In this document: one piece after another, positions 56,140-64,000 of the stretch
Layout of the letters: each line of letters begins with the position of its first letter
Numbering within the stretch: position 1 is the first letter of the stretch
From: Archangium lipolyticum
Lineage (GTDB): Bacteria; Myxococcota; Myxococcia; Myxococcales; Myxococcaceae
Direction: 5' to 3'
NCBI RefSeq assembly: GCF_024623785.1
Contig: NZ_JANKBZ010000012.1
Location: forward strand, 268,592-332,591
Length of the DNA: 64,000 nt
The notes under the pieces: model-generated
Seen by the model: the letters and a program-made list of their open reading frames with translations, nothing else
Databases searched by the model: none
Told to the model about the DNA's origin: nothing
Program-made: the position numbers and the translations under genes

Positions 56140-57036
56140 TCAGGGTGAAGGTCGGGAAGCTGGGAGGAACAGGCGAGGTGCCAGGCCCGTTCCCCACAGC
56201 ACGCCACCCGTGCACACCAATGCACCCACCATGGCGAGCGGCTGGAGGGGCTCGCCCAGCAGCAGCGCGCCGAGCAGCCAGGAGAAGGCCGGGGTGAGCT
56301 GGGTGGTGATGCCACCGGCGGCCGCCGTCACGTAGCCCATGGCGTAGGTGAAGATCATCTGCGCGGCCACCGAAGCCAGGCCCACGCCGAGCAGCGGCCC
56401 CAGCATGTCCCAGGTGAGAGGACGCCAGTCCTGCACGGCGAAGGGCAGGCCGAACAGCAGCCCGAAGAAACAGAAGGAGAGGAAGATGGAGGCGGCGTCG
56501 GTGTCGCCACGCAGGGCCCGCAGGGCGATGACGGCCGCGCCGCTGAGGACGGCGGAGAGCGCCCCGGCCAGGGCCCCGGTGCCCAGCGTGAGCCCCACCC
56601 CGTCCTGCACCGTGCTCCAGATGACGAGCCCCGCGCCCATCGTGGTGGCCACCAGCCCGGTGGCCAGGTACCCGTTCACCCGCTCGCCCAATATGAAGAT
56701 GCCGAGGATGGCCGCGCAGAGGGGCCAGCAGGAGTTGAGCAGCGAGGCGGGCCCCACGGCGATCCGGTCGATGGCCATGAAGTAGAGGTAGACGGAGCCA
56801 CCGCCGAAGAGGCCTCGCAGGGCCCACAACCCGGGCCGGCCCATGCGTGGCCGCTGCCCGGTGAGCGGGAAGTAGAACGCGAGGAAGACGAGCCCGATGG
56901 CGAAGCGCGCGCACACCACCTGTCCCACCGAGAGACGGCCCGCCACCGAGCGCGCGAAGAAGGCCATGAAGGCGAAGAGCAGGCTGGAGACGACGAGCAG
57001 GGGCGAGCCGCGGAAGCGCTCGGGGATGGGGGGCAT
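56140..57036 (-). CDS. EamA/DMT-superfamily transporter
   Basis: 298 residues with ten predicted membrane helices in two EamA repeats: the first begins SPLLVVSSLLFAFMAFFAR, the second SGAAVIALRALRGDTDAAS and TYAMGYVTAAAGGITTQLTP. Helix ends such as GFIFL-like ILGIFILGERVNGYL and GALLLGEPLQPLAMVGAL are typical of 10-TM drug/metabolite exporters. Substrate unknown. Divergent from uvrA with 176 bases between them. The start ATG at 57036 lacks a strong ribosome site. Confidence 0.88.
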   Translation of the reverse strand: MPPIPERFRGSPLLVVSSLLFAFMAFFARSVAGRLSVGQVVCARFAIGLVFLAFYFPLTGQRPRMGRPGLWALRGLFGGGSVYLYFMAIDRIAVGPASLLNSCWPLCAAILGIFILGERVNGYLATGLVATTMGAGLVIWSTVQDGVGLTLGTGALAGALSAVLSGAAVIALRALRGDTDAASIFLSFCFFGLLFGLPFAVQDWRPLTWDMLGPLLGVGLASVAAQMIFTYAMGYVTAAAGGITTQLTPAFSWLLGALLLGEPLQPLAMVGALVCTGGVLWGTGLAPRLFLPASRPSP

Positions 57037-57212
57037 GGCGGCGGCACCCTACTCCGGAAGGGCCCAGGTCCCCAGCCCCGCCCCGCCTGCCCGCTGCCCC
57101 GCCGGCCGGTGGGGGGATGGGCCTTGAAAATCCATCCGTTCAGGACCATTCAAGCCCCGCCCCTCGCTTTCCCCCTACCTGAGCGCCCTTTCAGTGGTGT
57201 AGACCCCGCCCC

Positions 57213-60086
57213 ATGTCCGAGCCCGACGTCATCTCCATCCGCGGAGCCAAGGAGCACAACCTCAAGAACATCTCCCTGGAGATTCCGAAGAAGAAGCTGG
57301 TGGTGTTCACCGGCGTCTCCGGCTCCGGGAAGAGTTCGCTGGCGTTCGACACCCTCTATGCCGAGGGCCAGCGCCGCTACGTGGAGAGCCTCTCCGCCTA
57401 TGCCCGGCAGTTCCTGGGGCAGATGGAGAAGCCCAAGTACGACACCATCCGCGGCCTGTCGCCCACCATCTCCATCGAGCAGAAGGCGGCGAGCAACAAC
57501 CCGCGCTCGACGGTGGGCACCGTCACCGAGGTGCACGACTACCTGCGCGTGCTCTTCGCCTCGGTGGGAGTGCAGCACTGCCCCAACTGCGGCAAGCGCG
57601 TGGGCAAGCAGAGCGCCCAGCAGATCGTCGACACGCTGATGGAGTCACCCGCGGGCACCAAGGTGATGGTGATGGCGCCCGTGGTCACCAACCGCAAGGG
57701 CGAGCACAAGGACATCCTCGCCGAGGCGCAGAAGCGCGGCTTCTCGCGGGCGCGCGTGGACGGCAAGGTGAAGAGCCTCGAGGAGCGCATCGAGCTGGAC
57801 AAGAAGTCCAAGCACGACATCGCGCTCGTCATCGACCGGCTGGTGCTCAAGCCGGAGATCCGCACGCGCCTGACGGACGCGGTGGAGACGGCGCTGCGCG
57901 AGGGCAAGGGCATGCTCATCCTCACGGACGAGACGGGCAACCCGTCGAGCGACCGCATCATGAGCGAGCTCAACGCGTGCCACGCGTGCGGCCTGTCCTT
58001 CGGCGAGCTGTCGCCCTCCTCGTTCTCTTTCAACAACCCGCTGGGCATGTGCCCGGACTGCAACGGCCTGGGCACCAAGGCGGAGATGGATCCGGACCGG
58101 ATCGTCCCGGACCCCTCGCGCAGCCTGCGCGAGGGCGCGGTGGAGCCGTGGGCCAGCGGCATGAACAAGGGCGAGGGCTGGACGGCGGACTTCGTGGAGA
58201 GCCTGGCCGGGGCCTTCGACATCGATCTGGACACGCCCTTCGCGAAGCTGCCGGCGAAGGCGAAGAAGATCATCATGTACGGCGCCGAGGGCAAGCGCTT
58301 CACCGTCCAGTGGGGCGACGGCGGCCGCTACGAGATGGAGTGGGAGGGCCTCGTCAACAAGCTGATGCGCGGCTTCAAGACGACCACGTCCGAGGCGATG
58401 CGCACCTACTACCAGAAGTTCTTCAGCGACAAGCCGTGCCCCACGTGCGACGGGGCGCGCCTGAAGCCGGAGAGCCGCGCGGTGAAGGTGCACGGGCGCT
58501 CCATCGTGGAGCTGAGCCGGCAGACCATCGGCGACGCGCTGCGTTGGCTCAAGGACATGCAGCTCACGGAGACGGAGCGGAAGATCGCCACCGAGCTGCT
58601 CAAGGAGATCCGCAGCCGCCTGGGCTTCCTGGAGGACGTGGGCCTGGCGTACCTGACGTTGGATCGCACGGCGTCCACGCTGTCCGGCGGAGAGAGCCAG
58701 CGCATCCGCCTGGCGTCGCAGATGGGCAGCGAGCTGACGGGCGTCATCTACATCCTCGACGAGCCGTCCATCGGCCTGCACCAACGGGACAACGGCAAGC
58801 TGCTGGCCACGCTGAAGCGGCTGCGCGACCTGGGCAACTCCGTCGTCGTGGTGGAGCACGACGAGGAGACGATGGAGGAGGCGGACTGGCTCGTCGACTT
58901 CGGGCCGGGCGCGGGTGAGCTGGGCGGCCAGGTGGTGGCCGAGGGCACTCCGGCGCAGGTGATGGAGAACGAGAAGAGCTCCACCGGTGCGTACCTCTCC
59001 GGCCGCAAGGAGATCGAAATCCCCGAGCAGCGGCGCGTTCCCGGCAAGACGAAGGTGACCATCCAGGGCGCGAAGGAGAACAACCTCAAGGACGTGACGG
59101 TGGACATCCCGCTGGGGCTGTTCGTGGCCGTCACCGGCGTGTCCGGGGCGGGCAAGTCCACGCTCATCAATGAGATCCTCTACCCCGCCGCCGCGCGCGC
59201 CCTGTACGAGAGCCGCGAGGTGCCGGGCAAGCACAAGGCCATCACCGGGCTGGAGAACCTGGACAAGGTCATCGACATCGACCAGCGGCCGATCGGCCGG
59301 ACGCCCCGGAGCAACCCGGCCACGTACACGAAGCTGTTCGACTCCATCCGCGACGTGTTCGCGATGACGCCGGAGGCGCGGGCCTTCGGGTACACGCCGG
59401 GCCGCTTCTCCTTCAACATCAAGGGCGGACGCTGCGAGGCGTGCGAGGGCGATGGCGTGAAGCTGGTGGAGATGCACTTCCTGGCGGACGTGTACGTGCC
59501 GTGCGAGGTGTGCCACGGCAAGCGCTTCAACGACGCCACGCTGCGGGTGCTCTACAAGGGGAAGAACATCGCCGAGGTGCTCGAGATGAGCGTGCGCGAG
59601 GCGATGCAGCACTTCAGCGCGCACAAGGACATCATGCGCGTGCTGCAGACGCTGGAGGACGTGGGCCTGGGCTACATCCGGCTGGGGCAGAGCTCGCCCA
59701 CGCTGTCGGGCGGCGAGGCCCAGCGCATCAAGCTGGCGCGCGAGCTGGCGCGCGTGGCCACGGGCCGGACGCTCTACATCCTCGACGAGCCCACCACGGG
59801 CCTGCACTTCGAGGACATCCGCAAGCTGTTGCACGTGCTCAACCGGCTGGTGGAGGCGGGCAACACGGTGCTGGTCATCGAGCACAACCTGGACGTCATC
59901 AAGAGCGCGGACTGGGTGATCGACCTGGGCCCCGAGGGCGGCGCGGGCGGCGGCCAGCTGCTGGCCACGGGCACGCCGGAGCAGGTGGCCGAGGTGAAGG
60001 AGAGCCACACCGGGCGCTACCTCAAGCACGTGCTGACGAAGTCTCGCAGGCACCGCGTGGGCCGCAGGCCCGGCACCGCGGCCTGA
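57213..60086 (+). CDS. uvrA: UvrABC excinuclease subunit A
   Basis: 957 residues, complete. Damage-recognition ATPase of nucleotide excision repair; two UvrA bind two UvrB. First ABC half: Walker [17 protein letters not shown] near 34, [20 protein letters not shown] and [12 protein letters not shown]. Second half: [13 protein letters not shown] near 640 and [16 protein letters not shown]. Zinc-binding Cys pairs: CHACG with CPDC, and CEACEG with CEVCHGKR. An extra Cys pair (CPNCGKR) is near residue 125. The gene is not next to uvrBC, which lie 48 kb away. It is convergent with the following lipoprotein gene. Confidence 0.97.
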   Translation: MSEPDVISIRGAKEHNLKNISLEIPKKKLVVFTGVSGSGKSSLAFDTLYAEGQRRYVESLSAYARQFLGQMEKPKYDTIRGLSPTISIEQKAASNNPRSTVGTVTEVHDYLRVLFASVGVQHCPNCGKRVGKQSAQQIVDTLMESPAGTKVMVMAPVVTNRKGEHKDILAEAQKRGFSRARVDGKVKSLEERIELDKKSKHDIALVIDRLVLKPEIRTRLTDAVETALREGKGMLILTDETGNPSSDRIMSELNACHACGLSFGELSPSSFSFNNPLGMCPDCNGLGTKAEMDPDRIVPDPSRSLREGAVEPWASGMNKGEGWTADFVESLAGAFDIDLDTPFAKLPAKAKKIIMYGAEGKRFTVQWGDGGRYEMEWEGLVNKLMRGFKTTTSEAMRTYYQKFFSDKPCPTCDGARLKPESRAVKVHGRSIVELSRQTIGDALRWLKDMQLTETERKIATELLKEIRSRLGFLEDVGLAYLTLDRTASTLSGGESQRIRLASQMGSELTGVIYILDEPSIGLHQRDNGKLLATLKRLRDLGNSVVVVEHDEETMEEADWLVDFGPGAGELGGQVVAEGTPAQVMENEKSSTGAYLSGRKEIEIPEQRRVPGKTKVTIQGAKENNLKDVTVDIPLGLFVAVTGVSGAGKSTLINEILYPAAARALYESREVPGKHKAITGLENLDKVIDIDQRPIGRTPRSNPATYTKLFDSIRDVFAMTPEARAFGYTPGRFSFNIKGGRCEACEGDGVKLVEMHFLADVYVPCEVCHGKRFNDATLRVLYKGKNIAEVLEMSVREAMQHFSAHKDIMRVLQTLEDVGLGYIRLGQSSPTLSGGEAQRIKLARELARVATGRTLYILDEPTTGLHFEDIRKLLHVLNRLVEAGNTVLVIEHNLDVIKSADWVIDLGPEGGAGGGQLLATGTPEQVAEVKESHTGRYLKHVLTKSRRHRVGRRPGTAA

Positions 60087-60096
60087 GCCGCCCGCC

Positions 60097-60708
60097 TCAC
60101 TTCGTCCAGACGGTCGGGGCGGCGTCGAAACGGTGGGTCGCGAACAGGGTCGCGGTCTCCTGGTTGCGCACCCAGGGCGTCTCGGTGCCGCCCGTCCGCT
60201 TGACGAGCTCCACGGTCTCCGTGAGCGTGGCGGACTCGTAGGCGTAATGCTGGGTGATGCGGTACAGGTTGAAGGGAGCCATGGAGCTGATCTCCGGATG
60301 CATCTCCAGCCGGGCCTCGCGGAACTCCCGATCGCTCTCTCCCTGCCCCTGGCCCAGCGTCGATTGGATGGTGGCGTGCACGCCGTTGGCGGCCGGCGTG
60401 AAGTCGAGCCGGAAGAACATCGTCTGATCACGCGGCCCGGCGCTGCCGTCGTAACCGGGGTGACGGCGGTGGAGGTGCTTCACCGACTCCCAGTGGTCAC
60501 CGAAGCGGCGCTGCTCCACGGAGAACTCGTAGTCGAAGGCGGGAGCGCGCTTCCACGTGCCCCCCTCGAGCCGCTCGGCCTCACCGTGGCCGACCCACAC
60601 GAGCACCAGGTCCGGGCGCGGCTCGTTTCCGGCGGAGGGGGGAAGCACCGCCGTCGTTGACGACGCGCAGGCGGTGAGCACGAGGCAGCAGGCGAGGAGC
60701 TTCTTCAT
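60097..60708 (-). CDS. small lipoprotein, hypothetical
   Basis: 203 residues from the ATG at 60708 (AAGGA 8 bases upstream). Lipoprotein signal KLLACCLVLTACASS, then a disordered linker and a compact beta-rich domain (FDYEFSVEQRRFGDHWESV, HPGYDGSAGPRDQTMFFRLD, NLYRITQHYAYESATLTE). No family recognised. It is divergent from the LysR gene with 114 bases between the starts, so the LysR protein could control it. Confidence 0.78.
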   Translation of the reverse strand: MKKLLACCLVLTACASSTTAVLPPSAGNEPRPDLVLVWVGHGEAERLEGGTWKRAPAFDYEFSVEQRRFGDHWESVKHLHRRHPGYDGSAGPRDQTMFFRLDFTPAANGVHATIQSTLGQGQGESDREFREARLEMHPEISSMAPFNLYRITQHYAYESATLTETVELVKRTGGTETPWVRNQETATLFATHRFDAAPTVWTK

Positions 60709-60822
60709 GGTCAGGTCCTTTCGAGGGGTGCCGTGTCTGGCACCTGTCCACGAGGTGTAGTGGGACGAGGACCGCGCAACAATCCGTGAAGCGGACAACG
60801 GAATGATGCGATTCTGACAACA

Positions 60823-61698
60823 ATGGATCTGAACCTCCTGAGGACCTTCGAGGCGGTAGCGCGGACGGGCAACTTCACGGCGGCGGCGAAGCGGCTCGGG
60901 ATGGACAAGTCGAGGGTGAGCCGCTCCATCCGGGCGCTGGAGGAGACGCTGGGGACGCCGCTGCTCCTCCGGACGACACGGGTGGTGAGGTTGACGGCGG
61001 AGGGCGCGGCGCTCGCGGCCCGGGTGGCACCGTTACTGGGAGAGTTGGAGCAGGCGCTCCGGCTGGTGCCGGATCAGCGCTCGGCGCCGGAGGGGGAGGT
61101 GGTGGTGACGGCGACGCCCGACGTGGGGAGGGCCCTGCTCGCGCCCGTGCTGGCGGCCTTCCGCGTGCAGTACCCGGCGGTGCGGGTCCGGGTCCGGCTG
61201 GAACAGGCACTGGTGGACCTCGTGCGGGACGAGGTGGATCTCGCGCTACGTGTGGGGCGGCCGGGGCCGGGTTCGGTGGTGGCGCGGAAGCTGGGGGAGC
61301 TGACGGCCGGTTTCTTCGCGGCCCCCGCGTACCTCGAGCGCCGGGGCGTGCCAACGAGCCTCGAAGCCCTCGCGGCGCATGAAGGGCTGTGGCCCGTGCC
61401 CGACCCCGGGCAGCGCTCGTTCTCGGTGCGTCCGCTGGGACGGAAGCCCGTGCCGGCGGCCGTGGACTGTGAGGACTTCGGACTGCTCGTGGCAGTGGCT
61501 CGCGCGGGTGGGGGTGTGGCGGTGCTGCCAACGTTCCTCGCGAATCAGGATGTGGCAGCGGGCTCGCTCATGCGGGTACTGCCCTCGGTGAACCTCGCTG
61601 GTGCACCGCTGTTCCTCGTGTCCCGCCCTTCCAGGTCATTGCCTCCCCGAGTGACCGCGCTGCGGATGTTCCTGCTGGAGCGGCTTCGCGTCACGTGA
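60823..61698 (+). CDS. LysR-family transcriptional regulator
   Basis: 291 residues, normal length. Winged helix-turn-helix at 1-60 (MDLNLLRTFEAVARTGNFT, AAKRLGMDKSRVSRSIRALE), then the two-lobed LysR substrate domain (VVVTATPDVGRALLAPVL, VDLALRVGRPGPGSVVARKL, FGLLVAVARAGGGVAVLPTF). Inducer unknown. By LysR custom it probably acts on the divergent lipoprotein gene or itself. A small CCGGGC / GCCCGG hairpin at 61702-61716 lies just past its stop. Confidence 0.92.
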   Translation: MDLNLLRTFEAVARTGNFTAAAKRLGMDKSRVSRSIRALEETLGTPLLLRTTRVVRLTAEGAALAARVAPLLGELEQALRLVPDQRSAPEGEVVVTATPDVGRALLAPVLAAFRVQYPAVRVRVRLEQALVDLVRDEVDLALRVGRPGPGSVVARKLGELTAGFFAAPAYLERRGVPTSLEALAAHEGLWPVPDPGQRSFSVRPLGRKPVPAAVDCEDFGLLVAVARAGGGVAVLPTFLANQDVAAGSLMRVLPSVNLAGAPLFLVSRPSRSLPPRVTALRMFLLERLRVT

Positions 61699-61701
61699 GC
61701 C

Positions 61702-61716
61702 CCGGGCTGAGCCCGG
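61702..61716 (+). terminator. candidate hairpin after the LysR gene
   Basis: CCGGGC / GCCCGG, 6-bp stem with a TGA loop, 3 bases after the LysR stop. No T-run follows, so the terminator call is weak. Confidence 0.3.
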
Positions 61717-61928
61717 TGGACTGCGCAGCGAAGACAACCAAGAGACCCCTGGCCGTACGCCGCCCTGGCACGCGTGTCCGTGCTGGTGGCGAAGCGGGAG
61801 TCGCTGGAGGCCGTGCCATGGGTGCCGGATGCCGCTGCCTGTTCGCCGCTAGAAAGTATGAAACCCGAGCTGAGCTGCTACGCTTGATACGAAACACTCA
61901 TCTTCATCAGGCGTAGGGGGTGACTTCG

Positions 61929-63770
61929 GTGAAGCGATCGGTGCTCTTCCTGGTGCTCCTGCTCATGTCGCTGGTGACTCCTGCCGGTGCGGCGGACCGC
62001 CTCTGGTTCGACGACGCCGCGGTGCACGTCGCCGACGGCGCGTTCCGCGATCAGCATGGCCGTGAGGTGGTGCTGCGGGGGTTCAACGTTTCCGGTACGG
62101 CCAAGCTCGCCGAGTACCAGGGCCTGCCGTTCGCGAGCACGGCCGACGCCCGGTCCTCCGCTGCGGCGATGCGGCGGCTGACCGGCGCGAACGCGGTCCG
62201 CTTCCTGCTCACCTGGGCGTGGATCGAACCCGAGCCCCGCCACATCGACCTCGCCTACCTGGACAAGGTGGCCGAACAGATCAGCGCGTTCACCGACCAG
62301 GGCATCCGCGTCCTCCTGGACTTCCACCAGGACCTGTACTCGCGGCACCTGTTCAACCGCGACAGCTGGTACACCGGCGACGGCGCCCCGGAGTGGGTGG
62401 TGCGCGCGGGCGGCTACCCGCGCGAGTCGTGCGGCCTGTGCTTCCACTGGGGCCAGAACATGAAGAACAACAACGCCGTCACCGCCGCCACCTACGACTT
62501 CTGGCACAACCGCGAGGTGACCACCTCCGCCGGGCCGATCCGCATCCGCGACGAATTCCTGTACGCGGCCGGCGAAGCGATGGCGCGGGTGAAGTCGCGG
62601 CTGTCCGCCGACGCCTTCCGGCTCGTGGTGGGCGTCGATCCGCTCAACGAGCCCTACGCCGGCCGCTACGACTCCGGCCAGGACAGTATCGAGTGGGAGC
62701 GCGACCTGCTGTGGCCGTTCCACCAGCAGTTCCGGGCACGCATGGACCAGGTCGGCTGGGCGGACAAGCCCGCGTTCGTCGAGCCGCTGGTGTTCTGGAA
62801 CCAGAACGTCGACTTCTTCGCCGAACCCGGCGGGTTCACCGACGTGCCGGCGCTCGGGCAGCGCTACGTGTTCAACGCGCACTTCTACGACGGCAAGGCA
62901 CAGTCCGGCGTGCTGATGCCAGGCAAGGCCGGCGACGGGCAGTACACCGGTGACTTCAACAAGATCCGCGACCGCGCGCGTGCCCTGGGCACGGCGGGCA
63001 TCGTGACCGAGTACGGGCACCCGGTCGACGGCAACACCTCGGACAAGAAGTCCACCGTGCTCAAGGCCATGCACCAAGGCCTCGACTCGCGCCTGTCCGG
63101 CACGCAGTGGTGGGCGTCGGCCGCGTCGTCCGGTCCGGTGCTGTCGGGCAGCCAGTGGCACTGGGACGTCAACTACGACCGGCACCACGAGCTGATGAAC
63201 GACAACCCCGACAAGGTTCGCACCGACGGAGACGCGATGAACGACGAGCACTTCTCCGCCGTGCACGTCGACGACGACGGCACCGCCGCCCTGACCGTGG
63301 ACGAACGCCTGGTAGACCGGCTGTTCCCGCGCGCCGTGGCGGGCACGACGGCGGCGTTCACCTACGAGGACCGAGCGCGCGACGGCAGCACCGTGCTGAC
63401 GTGGAACAAGATTCCCGACACGATGCCCGCGGTACGCGCACTGGTTGGCACGGGGCAGTTCGGCGTGCTGGTGTGGCGGTCCAACGGCGGCACGGCGCCC
63501 ACCGAACTGCACCTGCCCGCGTCGTTCGCGCCGGGCGCGACGACGGTGGTGAGCTCGCTCGGCTCGGTCAGGGGTGTGCCCGCGTACACCGGCGCCGAGT
63601 CGGTGGCCGCGGCGGCGGAACCGGGCGTCACGGGCGTGAACCGGCTCTTGCTCTCGACACGGGACTCCAACCTCCACTTCGCGCTGGTGACCAACGGCGC
63701 GGGTGGCACGTCATTGGAGGCAGCAAGGGCCGAACTGGCGGCGTGGGCGTCGGCCGCGTTCGGCGGCTGA
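61929..63770 (+). CDS. GH5 endoglycoceramidase-like glycoside hydrolase, secreted
   Basis: 613 residues from the GTG at 61929 (AGGGGG 8 bases upstream; a GTG at 61920 has no room for a site). Signal peptide of about 22 residues (SVLFLVLLLMSLVTPAGA). The GH5 barrel spans about 30-460: REVVLRGFNVSGTAKLAEY, VRFLLTWAWIEPEP, LLDFHQDLYSRHLF, acid/base Glu in VVGVDPLNEPYAG and nucleophile Glu in GIVTEYGHPVDG; then a beta-sandwich C-terminal domain. Relatives are endoglycoceramidases, which free oligosaccharide from glycosphingolipid. The sequence is like actinobacterial enzymes, so transfer is possible. An AT-richer patch lies just upstream. Confidence 0.88.
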   Translation: MKRSVLFLVLLLMSLVTPAGAADRLWFDDAAVHVADGAFRDQHGREVVLRGFNVSGTAKLAEYQGLPFASTADARSSAAAMRRLTGANAVRFLLTWAWIEPEPRHIDLAYLDKVAEQISAFTDQGIRVLLDFHQDLYSRHLFNRDSWYTGDGAPEWVVRAGGYPRESCGLCFHWGQNMKNNNAVTAATYDFWHNREVTTSAGPIRIRDEFLYAAGEAMARVKSRLSADAFRLVVGVDPLNEPYAGRYDSGQDSIEWERDLLWPFHQQFRARMDQVGWADKPAFVEPLVFWNQNVDFFAEPGGFTDVPALGQRYVFNAHFYDGKAQSGVLMPGKAGDGQYTGDFNKIRDRARALGTAGIVTEYGHPVDGNTSDKKSTVLKAMHQGLDSRLSGTQWWASAASSGPVLSGSQWHWDVNYDRHHELMNDNPDKVRTDGDAMNDEHFSAVHVDDDGTAALTVDERLVDRLFPRAVAGTTAAFTYEDRARDGSTVLTWNKIPDTMPAVRALVGTGQFGVLVWRSNGGTAPTELHLPASFAPGATTVVSSLGSVRGVPAYTGAESVAAAAEPGVTGVNRLLLSTRDSNLHFALVTNGAGGTSLEAARAELAAWASAAFGG

Positions 63771-63896
63771 CGCCTGAGCAGCGACGGGTTCGACTGTCCA
63801 CGAAATTCTTGGACATGGTCGGTAGAGGTCCCAGCCGCGTTGCGAGGGACACCCTCCGGTCGCAGTCGGCCTGAACTGGTCCGACCACAGGGTTGA
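63771..63896. other. non-coding stretch with short inverted repeat
   Basis: 126 bases between the GH5 stop and the fragment at the right edge. TGTCCA / TGGACA (63796-63816) is a 6-base inverted repeat with a 9-base gap. It might be an insertion-sequence end or a regulatory site; no other copy was seen in the window. Confidence 0.3.
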
Positions 63897-64000
63897 TCAG
63901 AATAGCTCTGGAGGCTCGTCGCAGGCCGGGGAAGCAGGCAGCAGGAAGTAGACGCACAAAAGCCTGCGGCGGGTGAGCAGGCGGCTGACGTTGTGGGCCA
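63897..64000 (-). CDS. C-terminal fragment of an unknown gene at the right edge
   Basis: The last 33 codons and TGA stop of a minus-strand frame that continues beyond the window (ends CVYFLLPASPACDEPPELF). Nearly all third positions are G or C, which fits a real gene. No family can be assigned from so short a piece; a transposase or other protein is possible. Confidence 0.35.
   Translation of the reverse strand, partial: AHNVSRLLTRRRLLCVYFLLPASPACDEPPELF

Noticed and set aside
63628..63957. 109-codon minus-strand frame near the right edge
   Set aside because: It overlaps the end of the GH5 gene and has poor third-position GC in that frame; the frame ending at 63897 fits better.

Overview
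The window is high-GC, gene-dense DNA that looks like a myxobacterial chromosome, most likely from the Cystobacterineae (Archangium/Cystobacter-like). Evidence: a full-length CdnL (CarD N-terminal-like) regulator; a membrane Ser/Thr kinase next to a DUF2381 (TIGR02268, a Myxococcus paralogous family) protein; membrane-anchored FHA proteins; large lipoproteins with choice-of-anchor-D, VWA or DNRLRE domains; strong G/C at third codon positions. The genus is inference. No rRNA, tRNA, CRISPR array or complete insertion sequence was seen, and no stretch over 300 bases lacks a gene.

Layout. 1-5 kb: a DUF4091 protein cut by the left edge, a DUF3108 protein, a small helical protein, a secreted low-complexity protein and a DUF507 protein. 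5-11 kb: uvrB-uvrC and an M28 metallopeptidase. 11-15.4 kb: cysS, an FHA membrane protein, a small membrane protein and cdnL with a clear intrinsic terminator. 15.5-22.4 kb: comEC with a coupled 84-residue protein, a CBM9-like lipoprotein, a second FHA membrane protein, a PH-like membrane protein and purA. 22.4-29.3 kb: an overlapping addB-addA pair. 29.3-33.1 kb: a PAP2 phosphatase and two glycosyltransferases. 33.1-37.6 kb: two TetR modules, each divergent from an enzyme gene (epoxide-hydrolase-like; quinone-oxidoreductase-like), each with two palindromic operators about 33 bp apart. 37.6-39.4 kb: a DeoR-type regulator coupled to a DUF4406-Nudix fusion. 39.7-43.3 kb: a siderophore-interacting reductase convergent with hmuTUV, which has a Fur-like palindrome upstream. 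43.5-50.6 kb: a DNRLRE/propeller lipoprotein, an oxidoreductase, a Ser/Thr kinase, a DUF2381 protein and an orphan. 50.6-57 kb: a UGT-type glycosyltransferase coupled to a Dbr1-like metallophosphoesterase, a large VWA lipoprotein and an EamA transporter. 57.2-64 kb: uvrA, a lipoprotein, a LysR regulator, a GH5 endoglycoceramidase-like enzyme and a gene fragment at the right edge.

How genes work together. UvrA, UvrB and UvrC are all present although uvrA lies about 48 kb from uvrBC; with AddAB and ComEC the window carries much DNA-repair and DNA-uptake machinery. HmuTUV and the FAD reductase form a heme/iron module. The points most worth a second look are: enzymes with a changed catalytic residue (AddA nuclease motif, epoxide hydrolase His, phosphoesterase GNH motif); the DUF4406-Nudix fusion; the twin TetR operators with a shared core; and a small hairpin repeat that abuts four stop codons. 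I do not see one convincing new multi-gene defence or biosynthetic system; these are leads, not a proven system.
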